DNA of 64,000 nt, taken from Anseranas semipalmata. Lineage: Eukaryota > Chordata > Aves > Anseriformes > Anseranatidae. Both the position numbers and the translations under genes were made by a program. Positions 1 through 12,814 of the stretch are shown piece after piece (within the stretch, counting starts at the first letter, position 1; the number at the start of each line of letters is the position of its first letter). The DNA is taken from positions 82,956 to 146,955 of the forward strand of contig VXAA01001094.1 of assembly GCA_013399115.1 (NCBI GenBank), read 5' to 3'. The notes under the pieces were generated by a model that was not told the origin of the DNA, did not search any database, and saw only the letters and a list, made by a program, of their open reading frames with translations.

Positions 1-1699
1 TGGAAAGCTCTTTCTTAAACTTAGTCCAGCAAACAGTAGTTATTTAAATGGAGTTTGCTGTTTCTGAAGTAAATCAAGTACATTTTCATTACAGAGCAAA
101 ACTGAAACGGTTGTTCTCTAACCCCCACCAAAGGGTCTCTGAGATAATTTTGCCATACACTTTACACTTTAGAGAAATTGGCTGTATTATTAGGCTTAAC
201 CTGATGTTAGCCTCTCTTTGAAGCCTCTATGAAGATACAACCTCTTTGTTAGGCTATATGCCATGAAGCTGAGCGGACAGGTGGGTTCGTGGCTTTGAGT
301 GGTGGATAAAAGGTAACGGAATAGATGCCCTTCTAGCTTGGCAGCCTTACAGTCTGCTGCTGCAAGGCACTGGCTGTGCAGACATGCTGTTCCTCTTCGT
401 GCAACTCTTTTCTTAGGATGAGAGACTTGCTTTTGGATAACATTCTCCTGACATGGATTTTGCTACCCGTAATTGTGTTGAGCAACAAATGTGTCCCTAA
501 ATCAAAGCCCCAATTGTCAGGCTCTGTGGGCACGAGTTAAGGGTGGTGCTGGGATACTGATCTTTATGGGCTTGTCTAGACGATGGTAAGGTTTTTTTTG
601 TCAAATGTTTGCTTTGACAATTTAAGACATTTCAGTGGAGATAGGGCAAGACAAGGAAGCCATGGTTCTCCCTGGTCAGCTAACGTATTCAAATGCAACT
701 TGCCCTGTCTATCTGGCTTAAAACACACCTTTTGTCCTAGTCTAGACAAGTCAAATGACACTGTCTGCTTGGCCCAACCTAGCAGAAAATCCTCTGGTAA
801 GCAGAGCAGTCTGGGCTGCAGTTGTGGTGACTTTCATCCCATAGGAGATGGGTTAAAATACTAGGCAGGCAGGGGCTGCAACTGCAGGGTTCTGCAAGAC
901 TGTAGGATTCAACAAAATATTCTGAAGGTGGCATGCCATTCTCAGCCCTGAGTTAATGTGACTGAAATGATTTCTCTTGTGAGGCTCAGGGGTGGTTTTC
1001 TGAGTGAAAGAGATGGAAGAAAACAGAAAATGCTGCTAGAGCAGGAGGCATGTGTGTACGGGTGTGTTTGTGGCAAGGGAGCAAACTGCAAAGTGTTAGA
1101 AGGCATTCATCAAATCCTGGCGTTTCCTTATTGTAGAAGACAAGGAGGAAGAACTCTGCTTAAACAAAGTTCAAACAAACAAAAAAGCGTAGCACCTGTG
1201 TTACGAGCAAAGGGCAGGGAGCAGAACATGCTCGGTCTCTTTTTATTGCCAGTATTGTAAAATTAGAGTCACTTGATCAGGGCTTCTGTGAGGCAGGTAT
1301 CAGATGTTGTGCATACCAGAGCCAGATGCTCTGGCTCTGGCAGTTGCTTTGCAGCCACGGCTGGAGGTAGCCCCCGCAGACTGTTTCGTTATGACCCAAA
1401 AATAAGCCATGCTCTATCAGCCTAGCCCTGCCTTTCTTTGCAGACCACGGGGCAAACGTTTGACTCCTCTGGGCTCCCCCGTTAGTTAGTATAAAAATGA
1501 CCGCGGAGTGATGCGCAAGCGTGCGCTGCCTTGACAGCGGTGCCAGCCTCCCTTCAGGGGCATGTCCCCATCAGCAGCAAAGTGCAGGAGCCTCTGCTTG
1601 GCTTCCTTGGGGTCCCTTAATCCTGCCGTTGTCGTGCAAATGTCCAGAGCATCCATCCCTCGGTCCCCCCTGTTAAGAAACGGGAAAGGTGAGGCTGTC

Positions 1700-2400
1700 T
1701 GGCAGCCCCTGCATCAGGGTGTGAGCAGCTAATTCACGGGGTGGGCCCTTACCCTTCCAGGGACCGTCAAATGAACAACCCGAAATGGCAGGGTTGGCTG
1801 TTCAAAGGCAGATGAAAAGACATCCCGCATTGTCCTCCTGAGGAGGGCTTTCTCATGTAAAGCCCCGAGCTGGGAGCACCTCATTGTTTACTTGCAGCAG
1901 AATAAACAATGCTTAATCCATCGATTGTGTGAGAGAGGCTCCCGCTTGGGAGAGTCTCTCTCGATTATGTAAAATCCCAAATCGGGCATCTTTGTCTCCT
2001 AATTAGGGTAAGAGCTGCCCTGCTCCAGGGAGCCAGAATAGGGCCCTTTGTCCCGCAGACAGTGGGCTGCGGCACTGCATATCCTGCGCGCTACCCCCTG
2101 GCCAGCCTCTGTCCCTTTGAAGCCCCGGGACCTGCACCCTAATTAGTGACACGAGCTGGTCCCAGCGAGGCTGCCTGCACCCCCGTTAGCTGCGGGAGGG
2201 GGCACAGGGGTGCTTTCTGACCCCCCGTGCCTCCCTACCTGGATTATTTACAGACGACGGCCATTTCCCTGCAGCAGGGGCCTCAGGACACCGTCTATTT
2301 TGGTGAGTTTGTATCTGAGCGTCGATATAATTAGCAGAGCGCTGCAACGCTGGGCAGCCAATAGGGAAAATGAGAAACCTCATGGAGCAGGGTAACTTCT
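1700..2400. promoter_or_regulatory. candidate intronic regulatory block with homeodomain and forkhead-type motifs
   Basis: The block is dense in palindromes and known motif types. An 8-bp inverted repeat ATTGTTTA/TAAACAAT (1883-1890, 1903-1910) resembles paired forkhead/SOX sites. The palindrome CCTAATTAGG lies at 1998-2007, and further TAATTA cores start at 2140 and 2328. A stem-loop at 1931-1962 has 7-bp and 5-bp stems and a GCTT loop. No coding potential is convincing. The regulatory role is inference; conservation was not tested. Confidence 0.35.
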
Positions 2401-5400
2401 CTGGAAACTTTTGTGGCTGAGGGTTGCTGTCAAACATGGTAATGTGCTTGTAAAGGTCGCCTGACAGGCAGCTCTGAGCAACATCAGCAGCCCAAGCGAA
2501 GGAGACGTGAGGATTTCCTGGGGAGAAGCCTCTCGAGGCGCTATGTGAGGTTTCTCTTCTTTCCCTTGGCAAGTACAATGGAACAGGCTTAAAGTAAAAC
2601 GTGTGGCTTTTAAAAAAGTACACACACTGTAAAATTCCTCCGTTGGGTTTCTCTGTAACCAGAGCATACCCTTTTCATTTCCTCTCTCTCTCCTACAGGA
2701 GGCTTCTTACAGTACTCTCTGTACCAACAGCTAAGGTTTTTTCATTTTCCTTCCTCACAGCAGCAGGGAGACGTTTACTCTGCTTCTCATGGCCGTGCAT
2801 CTTTCTGAGGAGAGGAGGAGGGAGGTGGTGATAACATGGCATTACCACCTTTCACGGAGACATGTTTCAACATTAGTTCTCAGCAAGGACAGGTTGTGCA
2901 GTTTGAAACGTGGTAAAAGCCTGTATCTTAATGAGTGTTCTGTGGACTTTTTGATCACACTTTTTTCAGTGTGGCGTTGCTTTCAATTACAGGATTTGTT
3001 TTTGCTAACTGTTTTTATTGGCGCCGGGCAGACAGGAGAAAAAAAAGACATTGCAGGGTGTGAAAGACACTGTCTGCCTCAGTCACTGAGCTGACCTGGA
3101 GACCAGTACCAGTAGATGCCTGTTGCCATGAATGGATTCAGGGTAGATGAAGTTTTCTGACCTTTTACAGAGCATGTCCAAACAGTGATATAATATATTA
3201 AGCTTTGTAACTTGCCAAATCCCAGGCATATTTTCACAAGGACAGCAAAAGCAGTTCTCTTGCTCCAGGGTAATGTGCTTCTGTAAAACTTCCAAACAAA
3301 GAGAACCAAAAGCCATTCACAGTCTACCTTGTTCTTCAAACCAGTCTACCCAAGTTTTGCTGAAACTTGTAAAGTCAGATTGGCTAGAAATTGAATACTA
3401 ACGTAGAAAGCTGTTGTTTTAAACAGTTAGATTGGTAGAAGACGTAGCAACAGAAGAGCTCAGGACACGGAATGAAAAGTGTCAGGACACCCTGACCACT
3501 GGTGTTTGTTGTCATCTGCCTCCAGTTTTGCTAGGGTAACCGCTGCAAGCTCGTGTTTCTGAAAACACTCCCAGGTAGGAAATGCTGCTGTTGTGGCTTG
3601 GTGTTACATGGCTTCACTCAGAAGGAAAGCGGACAACTTCAATGGCCTGAGAATGGGCTCCTTGATGCTGCAAGGTACCTGGACCTACATTCTGATATTA
3701 GTTACTTTAGATAATGAACATGAGCAGCCTATTTTAAGTCCAGTCAAAATCAAGTGGATTTTCAGTCAAAATTATTCCAGCTACTCAGAATATTACATGT
3801 TCGTTGCCCAGTTACTGTTCTTCACAACAGTTCTGTACATTGGCTTTGGGGAGATAAAATACCCAGGAAAATAAAATACTCAATTTAAAGTGTACTGAGA
3901 TTATTTCAGTCATTGCCACCAGTAGAAAAGACTAGTACAAGGCTAAGTTGTGTGCAGAGCAGCAATGTGACTGAGTAAAAGTACATTGTACAGGATGTAA
4001 AAGAAAAAAAAAAGCACCAGAAAAAGCCCCTTAAGTTTCATTCCTGTTTTTGCCAATGCCTACTTAAGCAACTTTAGGAATTCACTTTCTCTCCTTATGT
4101 AGTACAGAATAATCCTGCTGACTTCAGTTTTGTGAAGCATGTTACTTTCTATACATGGTCAGCATTTTGTAGGAAGAGGGTGTTAGTGACACTGCAAAAT
4201 TAAAAGAGTGAATGTGTTTGAAAACCAAATGTTGTATGCAATTTCTATTACTTGTGAGCCAAAACTACAGGTTTGTGGTGAAGAGAGGAAATTTCTTCCT
4301 AGTAGTTGACATCACTGTTACTGGAAGCAATAGCATGAATGACAGGTAATCTTCATGCAGCATTGTGAAATTTCATACTACTTTTCCATATCGATCACAA
4401 CTGTCGGTGTGCGCATAGATAAGCCTCATTCCTTGTTAACACTTGAAAATATGAACCTTGTTTTCTTTTAATGCAGCTGGATAATTCTGAGGTTGTTGTG
4501 TCCTGCACAACTGTTGAATAGGAGAGAGAGAGAGAGGATGCTCCAGCACAGACATGTTCATGGACTCCTTAACCTTTGGTTTTGGCACACTGTAGCCTTG
4601 ATGCTTCCCTTCTTAGTCATTGCTTTCGGTGGTACCAGCAAGGATAGTTTATGTAGGGACATCTGCTAGAGTTACCGAGTACTAACAGAGTAACTGCTAC
4701 AAGACTTCATATAACCAAGGATGAGACATACAAGGGCCAGTTGTGTGGCATTGCCAGTTGGGCTGACTCTCCTGTTCTGCTGTGCTCAGAAAGCCGCTTG
4801 CTCGGTGCCTGGCTGATAGAAACTAGGAACTGATTCCTGATCTCTGTTGGCAGCATGTTCAGTGTAGGAGCAATTCCGTGAGCCAGCTGGTGGCAATGAA
4901 ATTCAGTTCTGGTAAGTGCTGGGACCAAAAATATGCCATGCTACAATGCAACTCTTAATGCCCGTAAGGCAAAGGAGAGGGTATGCAAGAAAGCTGGTGA
5001 GTGCATCCTTTTACTAAGCAAATAAAATGGGGAAGTAAAATCTGTGGGTTGAGCATCTGTCCATATCCTGGCTTGCAAAAGCAGACCAGAACTGCATTTT
5101 AAGTACTTTCTGAAGTTTCTGTTCAGAAAAGAGAGATGGGAAACATCTGAAGAGCAGCGCAAGTCCGGCTCCATCCTAGAAGTGGTCAGCTCACACCAGG
5201 GAGCTGATTGTGCTAGGGGACTGGGAGTCCAGAGCAGCTGGGTAAAAATACCAGCTAGTGAATGGACACAGGGAGTGACGCTCTCATGTGAAGCTGTGTG
5301 GTGTGTCACATGGTGTTGAATATCTTAGCTCGGTTACAAGAATAGAAAGTGGGTAAAATGCAAAGCTGACTGCAGAGGAAAGCTTCTCGTAAAAGGGAAT

Positions 5401-5768
5401 ACAGGAGGGAAAGAGGGCTGAGCCAAAATGGGTTATTAGCATGCCTGTCTGATCCTGATGACCAGGGTTTGTTTATATGCACGCTCTCTCAAAGTACTGG
5501 CTGCTGCTTGTTCTGTTAACAGTCACGTCTGCGTGCTGAGCACAGCCTACCTGTGAATGTAGATAAGGGCAAGTGTGTTCAGTCCGGATTCAGCTGCACC
5601 TATTTGTGAGCCCTGTTGTCATCAGTAGATGGTTGTAGGATAGACAAGTGCCTGTAGATGTGTTTCTTCTTATGTTACTTGGTGAAAAGTGTTCGTTTTC
5701 TTTTTGTTTTACAAAACATAGTAGACATATAGATTTTTTTTGAATGATGTGTTAAAAGGCAGGAAGAA

Positions 5769-5860
5769 CCTTTCCTTTCCTTTCCTTTCCTTTCCTTTCC
5801 TTTCCTTTCCTTTCCTTTCCTTTCCTTTCCTTTCCTTTCCTTTCCTTTCCTTTCCTTTCC
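5769..5860. repeat. (TTTCC)n pentanucleotide microsatellite
   Basis: About 18 uninterrupted copies of TTTCC, a pure pyrimidine/purine strand asymmetry of 92 bp. It is open in several frames on both strands (SFPFL repeats on +, GKERK repeats on -), but this is a consequence of the repeat and does not indicate a gene. Confidence 0.97.
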
Positions 5861-8029
5861 CCCATTTGAGTTTGTATGTGCAAATAATCACTTTTATTCC
5901 GGATGCCATGCAACCTGGAATTCTGGTAGCTGTAGAAGACTGCACTGCACGCACTTCTTTTTTCCAGGTACACCTGCCCTGTTTGTTAAACCCTTCATTG
6001 TTATTTATGTTGATCTTCAGCTCTAACTCCATGATTGTCTAGCTAGTTTCTCGACACTTCTGTTTTTTAAAGCTTTGACCTTTATGAAATGGAAAGGTCA
6101 TTATGAGAAAACGAACTACTTTGTGCAAGTGTCTGCAGGCCATCTCCTTTTTTCCCTTTATTTATCCTTAGTTGCATGTTTATTCTGCTGAAATAAATGG
6201 TAGAGTAAGCTCCTGTTCCACTGGGGCAGAGGGATTAAAACCTGGCACTGTTGAGTTGTTGCTAGTGCGTGCAATTCAGTACAGTGTTAGGAAAAAGTGA
6301 GATCTTTTCTTCTGATTTTTCTTTGCTCGCACACAAAGGAAGTCAAAAGATGTCGCAGATGGATGTTTGTGCCAAGAATGGCTTGTGCCTTCTTATTAAA
6401 CCCTGTGGTGGTTAACCTCACATGAGGTACTCAGACAGTGGGAGTCACAGTGCTCCAGGACTGACACAGACTCTGCAGCACGCTGACACGTTTCTGGAGC
6501 ACGACAGCACCCTGCTTTATATCGGACCTGCATCAGCTCCTGCACGATGCTTTTCTTGCCTGGACCACAGCGTGGCTGCAGGAATGCACACAGCGTTGTG
6601 CATCCCCCTGTAAATGGAAGGTCTGGTGGGGTGGTGTCAGCCTTTGCTGCAGCCAAGCATGGCTTCTTTGAGGGAGAGGATGAAAGGGAGCAACGGGATA
6701 TGCTGGTAACAAAGTCAGACCCCCGGAGGGGAGGCAGGAGAGAGGGAAAGATGAAATAAGTCCCACCTTTGTGGAGTGGGCGAAGCAGCACACCCTGACG
6801 TTGTGGTCCTCAGTGCAAAGCCATCGCACAGACCCGCAGCAGGGTTCCGGCGGGGTTTGCCCCCGTTTTGTGCAGGCAGGAGGAAGAGGTGTTGGGCGAG
6901 GTGGAGATGGGAAAGCAGCAGATCCTTTTGGGGCTGGACATGCTGTGATGCTGCAGGGGACCCACAGGGATCCCCGGGAGGGAGGCAGGAGCAGCGTTCA
7001 CAGCGCTGCTGCTTTTCCATCACTCATCTGCAGCAAGTGGGGGAGATTAGTGCAGCTGTTGGATGTTATTTCCCAGGGCCCGGGGTGTGGGGGCCAGGAA
7101 GGGTTTTTCGTCCAAAAAGAGATGAGTATCTGGACCTGGGCGGGGTTGCACAGGAGCAGAAACCAATTTGCTCTCTCTCATCTCCCTCCCTTTGCCTTGC
7201 CCCAGAAGAAGTGAGAGAGAAGTAAAGAAGTCTTTTCCCGAAGGGGAATGCGCCTGTAGCTTGCTAGTTTTTCTTCGGAGGTGGTGAAAGCCCTTACGTT
7301 TAAAACCATCCCTTCTCCATCCCCCTGCTCCTCGTCAGTCTCCTGTTACCGGTGGTGAGGCTGGGAGGCTGCTCCCACCCATGGTGCAGACAGAAGTCAG
7401 CTGGAGGCAATTGCCCATCCCTCCCTCGTGCCTCGCTGTAGGCACATCCCTCCGCGGATGGGAGCCTAGGTGTGTTCATTTTAGGTCAGGATAGAATTTT
7501 CTTTGCTCATAAGGAGAGCCACACTAATGTGAGGCAGAAAGGAGAATAATAACAACGAGGGTGGAAATTTATGTAGGGTACGTATTAGATAGAGATTTAA
7601 GTGGGAGGAGTTAGATGATTTAATAACCTAACTGTGTATTAACGACTTCTGTCTCAGGATATGTTTCATCCTTGCTTCGTTTTCCTTGCTTCTATTTGTG
7701 GCAGTTGCTAAAGAGCACAGCCAGGAAGGGAACAAAAAGGTACCAAGCTTTTTACTTCAGATAAGGCCTAGAAATTAACACCGTTTTTACTTGTTAATGC
7801 CCACAAAGTGGGCAACACAGTGTTAGTGAGCTCTGTGGGCGAAGACTCCACGCTTTGGTCTACTCGTGTATATCTTCAGATGTACAAGTACAAGAATGCT
7901 AAATATCACTTTCCCACCACAAGTCTCAGGTAAAGCAGAGCGTACTGTTTGTTTAATTTCTTGGTAAGAATGATGGATACAAATATTTGGCATTCAAATC
8001 TTGACTACTGAAATATAAAATTTAGAAGG

Positions 8030-8250
8030 ATTGAATTAAAAGCCTTTGCTATTTGACTGCATTACCCTTGATCAAAATCAAGGCCAATTAATTTTGCTTA
8101 AAATTTGGCTCTGCATTTCCTGTCTAAAATGTCTTTCCTTTTCTTAAAAAAAAGTTCCAATTTCCATTGCTGGCAAATTGGAATTAGCTGGGGAGTGTAA
8201 TGCAAGGCAACAGGCATTACTTATGTAAACTTTTCTTGCATAGGTGCCGC
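8030..8250. promoter_or_regulatory. candidate intronic regulatory block with two perfect inverted repeats
   Basis: CCTTGAT-CAAA-ATCAAGG at 8066-8083 has 7-bp arms and contains a TCF/LEF-like GATCAAAA. TTCCAATTT/AAATTGGAA (8155-8163 and 8175-8183) has 9-bp arms with an 11-base spacer. The flanks hold AATTAATT and other AT-rich homeodomain-like cores. No open frame is plausible here. Function is inferred from motif density only. Confidence 0.3.
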
Positions 8251-9932
8251 TTGTCCTAAGCATAGCAAATCCTGGCTTGCCTCGAACAAGCTGCACAAAG
8301 GATTGACTATTTCTTAAAGCATGTTAAAATGCTTTTATATCCTAATTAGCATTACAGATTTCAAGAATATTAACTTATTTTAATAGAAAGCTTTTTCATG
8401 GTGTGTTTTTACATAGAAGCCTTGTCTGCATTTTCAAAAAAAAAAAAAAAGAAAAGGTGCAATGGTGTAGTAATAATTAAACAGACTTGCCTGGTGTGAT
8501 ACGTGGGCTGAGCACCAAGGTCAGCCTGGTCATTGCACTGTCATTGCACAGTTGCATTAGGGTTCTGCTTCTGTGTTGTAGCAGTTCTGTTTTCTCACCC
8601 GCCTGTTTTGTGCACCTCTGTCCGTGAGCCAGTCCTGGTATTGTTGCACTCGCTTTGTACAGGTATGAATGGCTCTATGCCGTAAAGACTACTGAGAATG
8701 AAGCTCAATTTAAAGCAGTCTTAGCTGCTAATGGCAGTTTTTCCATTTTTGCTTATAATTGAATCTCTGTTTGGAATTGAATGGCTTTCTTCTTTCTGGT
8801 GTGTAATTGTATTTATAGAAAAATGGAAAACAGCGGCCAATACCAGCAATCGCGTGATAACACAGCAGCTTTTATTTGGTACATCTGGAAGCTTACCTTG
8901 CAAGTACGGTGCTTTTATCTCCACTCAGGTGTTGAGCCATTGCTCTGCCTGTTCTGCTAACACCCTCAGAACCTGTTCCCATCTCTGTTCTTTGCAATCA
9001 TACCATCCCTGTTTGACTTGGCACTACACATGGGCAGACTTGTGAAATTGTAAGGAGAGGGGGTTTGTTTTCTTTAAGTTCATCACGAGCAAAGTATTAC
9101 CATATGTTTCAGATGCTTTATTTGATATGCTGGACTTTTCAGACTTTCCACATTAATACTACGTTTTTTAAAAAGCAATCTAAGCAAGATGAAAAAAATG
9201 TTTGTATCACCGAGGAGTCCTTGCTCTTTTGCTTCTTAAACTGTGTTTCTGGATTGAAAAATATTGTAGGTGTTGTTATTACTTAAAGATGGAAAATAGT
9301 ACTGATGACAAAACAGGCAAATTAATGGTTAGGCTTCCTTAAAAAAAACTAAAGCTGCCAGTTAATGCATTGTTAGGCATGGCAGCTTACTCCATTTTAA
9401 ATTAACACAAGCGTTAGTCAATACAGCACGATGCTTGCCTTAACTAGTTCAGTTCTGAAGCTCCGTACCTGTAAGTTTTCCTTGGAGGTGGTACACATCC
9501 ATATCTACATCTACAGTGCTAATTGTATTCAAAGCTTATTTAATGTCATCTGGGAGAAACTCAGACTCCTGTAGTACCTGAGGTGCAGCGGGGGGAATTC
9601 AACAAAAACACACCAGAAAAAAAAAAGTCAGTGCATGCAGTTGGGTGACTGGGCTGTGTACCTGAAGTAGCTTGCATCCTTGCAAATGTTTCCCTCCCTG
9701 AGTGCTTTTTTATTTCAGCTCTCCAAGCTCTGCATCGACAGTTGTTGGCCGGTGCTGGCATTTGGGAGGTAGGAGGGCCAGGACCGTGGGAGAAGGGGCA
9801 CACTTTCCTCCTGGGATATGAGGAGAGGTCCCCTAAGCTGCAACACCAGCTGAGCCGAGATGGGGATGTTCCCTGAAGTGCCTGCATCTTGAGATGATGG
9901 GCGTGATTTATCCGGGTGTTTCTTTTTTTTTT

Positions 9933-9933
9933 N
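9933..9933. other. single ambiguous base after a T run
   Basis: One N directly after a run of T (9922-9932), probably an uncalled homopolymer length. It lies in intron, so there is no coding consequence. Confidence 0.9.
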
Positions 9934-10279
9934 AGCTTGGTTTTGACCAAATGGAAAAAAAGAGTTCTGTCCTTTTTCCTGAGTTTTTGCTTGCTGCTCC
10001 TTCCCTCCCAACAAGGAAGAAAAAGAGAAGACTAAGGAGGAAAGAGAAAAACACAGAGGGGTGTTTAATTCTATGCATTATACAGGGAGAAAGTACATGC
10101 GCCTTTTTCAGAAATAGGAGTTTTGTTTTGGGGGAGGGAGGGAGGTTCTTTTTGCATGAAAACACCGTTTTTGAATTGCAGATTTTTACTCTCCTGAGGC
10201 ATAATAGTTGATACAGGTGTACCACGAAGGACTTTCACACGGGCCTCTGCTCTGAAAGGTTTACTCTCAAGCGCAGCTT

Positions 10280-10700
10280 TTGACGGGAGCCCTGCATAAA
10301 CCGATGCTGAAAATCGGTCTGGACTCATGCTGAAAATCACACGGCCAGCGGAGGAGAGGGGCCAAGGGAGCGTGAGGTGGACACAGTGCACCTCCTGGCT
10401 GTGTGCGGGGCTCACAGCTCGCCGGCTCCTGCTCAGCCCAAATCCTGGGGGTCCTGCAGCAGGCGCCGGCTCTCGCGCTGGTTCTGCCGTCCCGTCAGCC
10501 GTAGCTGCGCCTGCCCGGTCGCACACAAGGGGACACAGCTGGCACATCGGGTCACTGCTCGGGGGGAGGCCAGGCACATCGGGGACCCCCGGAGCTGCCT
10601 CGAGGCACCCGAGGAGAGGGCGAGGGTCTGCATCCCCTTGCGGAGCAGCTGGGCTTGCTCGTTGTCCGTATGCTGAGGCACACCGGGTACCTGCCTGCTT
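10280..10700. other. GC- and CpG-rich intronic patch
   Basis: The composition rises sharply, with many CpG dinucleotides between about 10,330 and 10,640. Long open frames on both strands here come from low stop-codon density in GC-rich DNA and match no family I recognise. It could be a small CpG island or only a GC-rich stretch. Confidence 0.35.
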
Positions 10701-12624
10701 TCACACTGGGCTTTTTCGCCACCTCTAAAACAGAATTCGTTCTGGTAACCTGCGAGTTCTTGAGGTGACTGCCCTAATCCTGTAATGCCCTCCTTCGCTG
10801 AGGTTTTGGTGGCTGAGTGTTTTTGTTTCCGCTGGAGATGAAGAGCTTTGCATCACGGAATAGGTGCTGCCTGCTCGCAGCGCTGCCGAGTGAGCTGGAA
10901 GAGAACCGCAAGTCCTGATGCTGGAGGAGCGCTGCGTGTTGGCTTTCCCCCCGCACCACCAGAGATGGCTGTCACATTTAGCAGATCTCTTTAAGTAAAC
11001 ACTTGCTTTGTAAATGGCTATGGCTCTGTATTTAATGGAATGCTGGCACTGCGCTGGCAATAATTATAAAGGTAGGATGCAAGTGAATTGACAGGGGAGA
11101 TAAAACAGATTAAACCTCCAGTGCATAATATTTATGTCCCAGCCTTCTGGGTACCTTGATAACAAAGGCGGTGGTACATATACTTCACACTTGCTTCTTT
11201 CACCACTCAGAGACTATGAGTCCGATTGCGTTGTGAGTGACTCAGTTATCTTTTTATTTTCAGGGAATAAAAAAGGCCTGTGGAAGTTTATGTAGTGATA
11301 AAAAGAACAACAATGGGAGTTTGTTAGGGACAGGACAGGGAGGGGGTTGTTTCAGGATTTTGTCAGAAGTCATTTCTAATTGCAGGATGTTTTTTTAATG
11401 AGTAGGCACATGTCCTTTTCCTTGATGTGGAGGGCAAAGACAGTATGGGGAGAACTAAAGAGGGAAAAGCCATGAAAAACTCCCAGTGCCAATAATATTC
11501 TCAGCCACAAAAACTGACTGCTTCACATTCACTGGTATTTGCTTCTGCGAAACTCGTGCTTTGGTTGCAAGCTGGAGGTGTGACCACAAGGAACCATTTT
11601 GAGTGAGGCTGTGTGTCACTTGTTGGATTCAGGGTGGATGTGACCCATCGTGCTGCAGAGCTCAAACGCCAGATGTTTGAAAGGCGACTGTGCTTGTTTG
11701 TTGACATGTTGGCCAAATGTTGCCGCGTAGTCCTTGCTGCCCAGAGCATAGCTGCGTTTCCAGTACCTCTGATTGTTTAATGCAAGTCTACTGTAAGTAA
11801 GAAACTATTGTTTCTTTCTGAATTTGTGAAGAGAACTGAAGAAAAATCATAGCCACGAGGTGTGGACAGGAAAAGGTGTTGCTTCTGCATTTTTGGGGGG
11901 CACACTGGCTGTGAAGGATGTATATGAGTGTCAGAAGGGCTGAACATGTTTCAGGTCTTCCTCCTGACCCTCCTCCCCTTCAAGGAGCGCTTGTTTTTCT
12001 TTTAAAGAAAGTGTATTTCTCATAAAAGCTTTGAGAAGAATAAGTGGAGGTTTATGGCAGTGAAGCATAAGCACTTGGAGAAAATTCGTATGCAGGTATT
12101 TGAGTGGTGTGCAGTAGCATGTTTTAAGCAATAGTTAAAAAGGTGCTACCTGTACATTTGCAGCTGTATGCTGCTTAGGTCTGATTTAGCCTTTCCTTGT
12201 CACTAATGTTCTTTTAATTTTTTTTTTTTTTATCTTAATAGTACTTTTCAGTAAAAATTCAGGGAAATGAAATCATATAAAGCCATTGAAATATTTTATG
12301 TAGGACAATAGGGAAAGTTGTCAGAAGGCTGTGGTCTCAGCTGCCACTTCACTGTCTGCCCACATGTGGCATTCAGTTCTCATTTGCTTTATTCTTTGAA
12401 CTTCCAGTGAACTTAATAGCCAGAAACTGGTAGAAAGTGGCTGTGATTGAAATGGTCTTTCTGTGGCGATAGGTTTTTGACGTGCTGTGGCTTCGTTCTG
12501 CATTTAGCAGGTTCTTAGTATCTCGGGTGAGAGGTTAGAGGCTGGCCTAATGTGAGAAGAATGCTAGTCCTCATGCTTGGCAGCAGTCAGTAAGTCATTT
12601 TTATTTTATTCCTTTCCTTTCTAG

Positions 12625-12814
12625 GTGTGACATCTGTTGTATTACCTTTCGTACTCATCGGGGCTTACTGCGCCATAATGCAGTTATCCACAAGCAGCTT
12701 CCCAGAGATCCCACCGGAAAGCCTTTCATTCAGAACAACCCTTCAATTCCAGCAGGCTTCCACGACTTGGGATTCACGGACTTCTCCTGCAGGAAGTTCC
12801 CCCGCATTTCTCAG
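12625..12814 (+). CDS. RREB1: RREB1 coding exon a (one C2H2 finger)
   Basis: 190 bp: the last base of a split codon plus 63 codons. The acceptor is TTCTAG before 12625 and the donor GTACAC begins at 12815. It encodes a C2H2 finger (12626-12691, C-x2-C-x12-H-x4-H) starting CDICCITF, then a highly conserved linker containing [20 protein letters not shown] and ending RKFPRISQ. This is a distinctive RREB1 segment. The first base completes a codon begun in an upstream exon outside the window, which fits the LR-CDIC junction of the human protein. Confidence 0.95.

Larger units (their letters stand above)
1..12624 (+). other. RREB1: RREB1 intron sequence upstream of first visible exon
   Basis: No zinc-finger coding segment or other convincing exon was found on either strand. 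The short open frames here lack codon-like continuity, known domains and splice context. I read the stretch as intron of RREB1 because the exon at 12625 starts inside a codon. Notable contents are listed separately: palindrome-rich blocks at 1700-2400 and 8030-8250, the TTTCC microsatellite, a GC/CpG-rich patch near 10,280-10,700 and a single N at 9933. A small exon with an open frame under 60 codons could have escaped me. Confidence 0.7.

Noticed and set aside
1931..1962. Stem-loop as a microRNA precursor
   Set aside because: The stem has only 12 paired bases with an internal loop, too short for a miRNA hairpin.
5709..6042. Open frames on both strands encoding GKERK or SFPFL repeats
   Set aside because: They are translations of the TTTCC microsatellite. 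A 5-bp repeat without stops stays open in every frame it lacks stops, so it is no evidence for a protein.
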